The position numbers and the translations under genes were made by a program. A DNA stretch of 64,000 nucleotides from assembly GCF_029436685.1 (NCBI RefSeq), contig NZ_JAROCY010000010.1:117953-181952 (forward strand). The letters run 5' to 3'. The DNA comes from Novosphingobium cyanobacteriorum (GTDB lineage Bacteria; Pseudomonadota; Alphaproteobacteria; Sphingomonadales; Sphingomonadaceae). A model generated the notes under the pieces. It was not told the DNA's origin. It made no database searches and saw only the letters and a list, made by a program, of their open reading frames with translations. Below are positions 63,022 through 64,000 of this stretch, one piece after another; within the stretch, counting starts at the first letter, position 1, and every line of letters begins with the position of its first letter.

Positions 63022-63130
63022 CTCCACGTGAGTGGAGCAGACTATACACTGAAAGCGACTGAAGGGGGCAGAAGCCGGTTGAACCCGGCTTTGCAGGCGT
63101 CTAAGCCGCCCCTTCGGAAGCCCACGGGAT

Positions 63131-63214
63131 GCCCCTGTGGTGGAATGGTAGACGCGACCGACTCAAAATCGGTTGGAGAGATCCGTGCCAGTTCGAGTCT
63201 GGCCAGGGGCACCA
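63131..63214 (+). tRNA. tRNA-Leu (anticodon CAA)
   Basis: The acceptor stem GCCCCTG (63131-63137) pairs with CAGGGGC (63204-63210), discriminator A and encoded CCA (63212-63214). The anticodon arm is ACCGA-CTCAAAA-TCGGT, anticodon CAA. A long variable arm (GGAGAGATCC) and T-loop GTTCGAGTC are as expected for a class II tRNA. It reads UUG leucine codons. Confidence 0.95.
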
Positions 63215-63876
63215 TTGCTGGCCACCGAAGGGCGCCATGCCCTCCAGCTTTGTCTGCCTTCGGCAGATGGCATTCTCCGGAACGGACTTTGGGCCCAAGA
63301 TCAGGATCTGAGCCCGGGAGCCGCTCACGCTGGACACAACCATGTGCATCCATGCCGTGCGAATCGTGGGCTTCGTGTCACGGTTTCTGCTGGAAGGCAG
63401 CTTGCCGACCGTTGCTGGCGTGGCCCTCGTTGTTCCAGGATCGAGTTGAGCTTCAAGGCGCGAGCTGTTTCCATCCAGACGCTTTGCGAAGATTGAATCT
63501 CGGGCAGTGATGGTCCGCCTTCAACGGCAATCAGCAATCTCTCGATATCCGATGTCAGCCTCGTCTGCTGCGTCCGGGCTCCGCAGAGTTCCTGCTTGCC
63601 GGTGGGCGGGCGTCCGATTCGACAGGTTGATTGATCACATTGCCGACCCGCACTCTTGCGATCCCGATGGTCATTGTGGTGGCCGCGGCGACGACGGGGG
63701 CTTTGCCCCTTGGCTGGCATTTTCACGCCGACTGTGGATGTGGAGACCGAGGCCTGGGCGGCACCCGGCTCGGCGACGAGCACGGTCAAGATCTGGGGCT
63801 GGCGCATTGATTGCCCTTGGCCAAAGTTCTCCGTGATTGAGACGACTGCAATGCGTTCCTTGGCCTTGGAAGATGG
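63215..63876. other. Downstream of tRNA-Leu: 660 nt without a confident gene
   Basis: Open frames on both strands look like noise: low-complexity Arg/Ser/Pro products and no familiar domain. One minus-strand frame (63325-63807) begins with ATG after AAGGG but its product is not recognisable. Base composition and codon texture differ from the rest of the window. It may be decayed mobile or island DNA; this is inference from position and appearance. Confidence 0.4.
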
Positions 63877-64000
63877 CTACACTCTCGGCCTGATCATTTC
63901 GAACATGTCGGTCTGTCTGCCGTACCATCCTCTGCCGTGGAGTCTGGCAATGAGGTTCATGGCTTCGATATCGATTTCGATCTTGTCGGGGTTTGTGATG
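63877..64000 (-). CDS. C-terminal 40 aa of a protein running off the window
   Basis: An open frame on the minus strand enters from the window edge and stops with TAG at 63877-63879. The visible residues read ITNPDKIEIDIEAMNLIARL, then HGRGWYGRQTDMFEMIRPRV, which looks like real protein (mixed hydrophobic and charged residues). The family was not recognised. It may belong to an island next to the tRNA. Confidence 0.4.
   Translation of the reverse strand, partial: ITNPDKIEIDIEAMNLIARLHGRGWYGRQTDMFEMIRPRV

Noticed and set aside
63325..63807. Minus-strand open frame of 160 codons after tRNA-Leu
   Set aside because: An AAGGG precedes the ATG, but the product is low-complexity and unfamiliar; it was kept only as part of the described region.

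Overview
The window is a chromosomal segment of a high-GC alphaproteobacterium, most likely Sphingomonadales and close to Novosphingobium. The pointers are a crtY-crtI-crtB carotenoid cluster, UrcA and DUF2585 (UPF0314) family proteins, a carboxynorspermidine-type polyamine pathway, a leader like the alphaproteobacterial speF motif in front of an ornithine decarboxylase, and a LexA box of the alphaproteobacterial type (GAAC-N7-GAAC). The genus is inferred from gene content; no 16S gene is present. Almost all of the window is compact housekeeping DNA with many 4-nt ATGA or GTGA overlaps between consecutive genes.

Layout. 1-5.1 kb: the end of an acyl-CoA ligase, a DUF1330 protein, then a leftward block with a degenerate UDG-like protein, a soluble lytic transglycosylase, moaB and a SplB-like radical SAM gene that carries its own LexA box. 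5.2-13.4 kb: rightward genes for ETF-quinone oxidoreductase, ispE, an N-formylglutamate amidohydrolase-like protein, ilvD, a small lipoprotein, the bifunctional NAD(P)HX repair enzyme and an RlmD/TrmA-type methyltransferase. 13.4-17.3 kb: leftward tandem MAPEG proteins, betaine-lipid genes btaA-btaB and a serine/threonine dehydratase. 17.4-21.4 kb: polyamine genes (carboxynorspermidine synthase and decarboxylase, then ornithine decarboxylase). 21.4-25.5 kb: leftward nitroreductase, hemA, a membrane-anchored metallo-hydrolase and murI. 25.5-32.5 kb: plsY-dprA, two unknown envelope proteins, topA with a coupled 59-aa protein, and UrcA. 32.4-36.6 kb: leftward GT39-like membrane protein and lepB-rnc-era. 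36.7-40.8 kb: pgi, gor and an NAD-dependent reductase. 40.8-46.6 kb: leftward crtY-crtI-LOG-crtB, a cytochrome b and a molybdopterin oxidoreductase. 46.7-49.4 kb: DUF2585 and TPP riboswitch-thiC. 49.4-56.5 kb: small accessory genes (DUF188, a MazE/Doc-type toxin-antitoxin pair, lipoproteins, small exported proteins, DoxX, cupin, a possible miniature 2H phosphoesterase) and dapD. 56.6-62.9 kb: HAD phosphatase, PQQ-type sugar dehydrogenase, rnhB, an OPT transporter, efp and an inositol-phosphatase family gene. 63.1 kb: tRNA-Leu(CAA), followed by about 0.8 kb of DNA that does not read like the rest and may be the edge of an island.

The observation least explained by the genes is a sharply bounded cluster of the word GTAAC/GTTAC (mostly GTAACG/CGTTAC). 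By eye there are about 20 copies in 2.8 kb across crtB, the LOG gene and crtI, against roughly the same number in the other 61 kb. The copies fall in several reading frames and bring in codons that are otherwise rare here. Other points worth checking are the SOS box on the SplB-like gene, the speF-like leader, a two-motif 2H phosphoesterase candidate, several long perfect hairpins, and a REP-like sequence that appears to lie inside the UDG-like reading frame.
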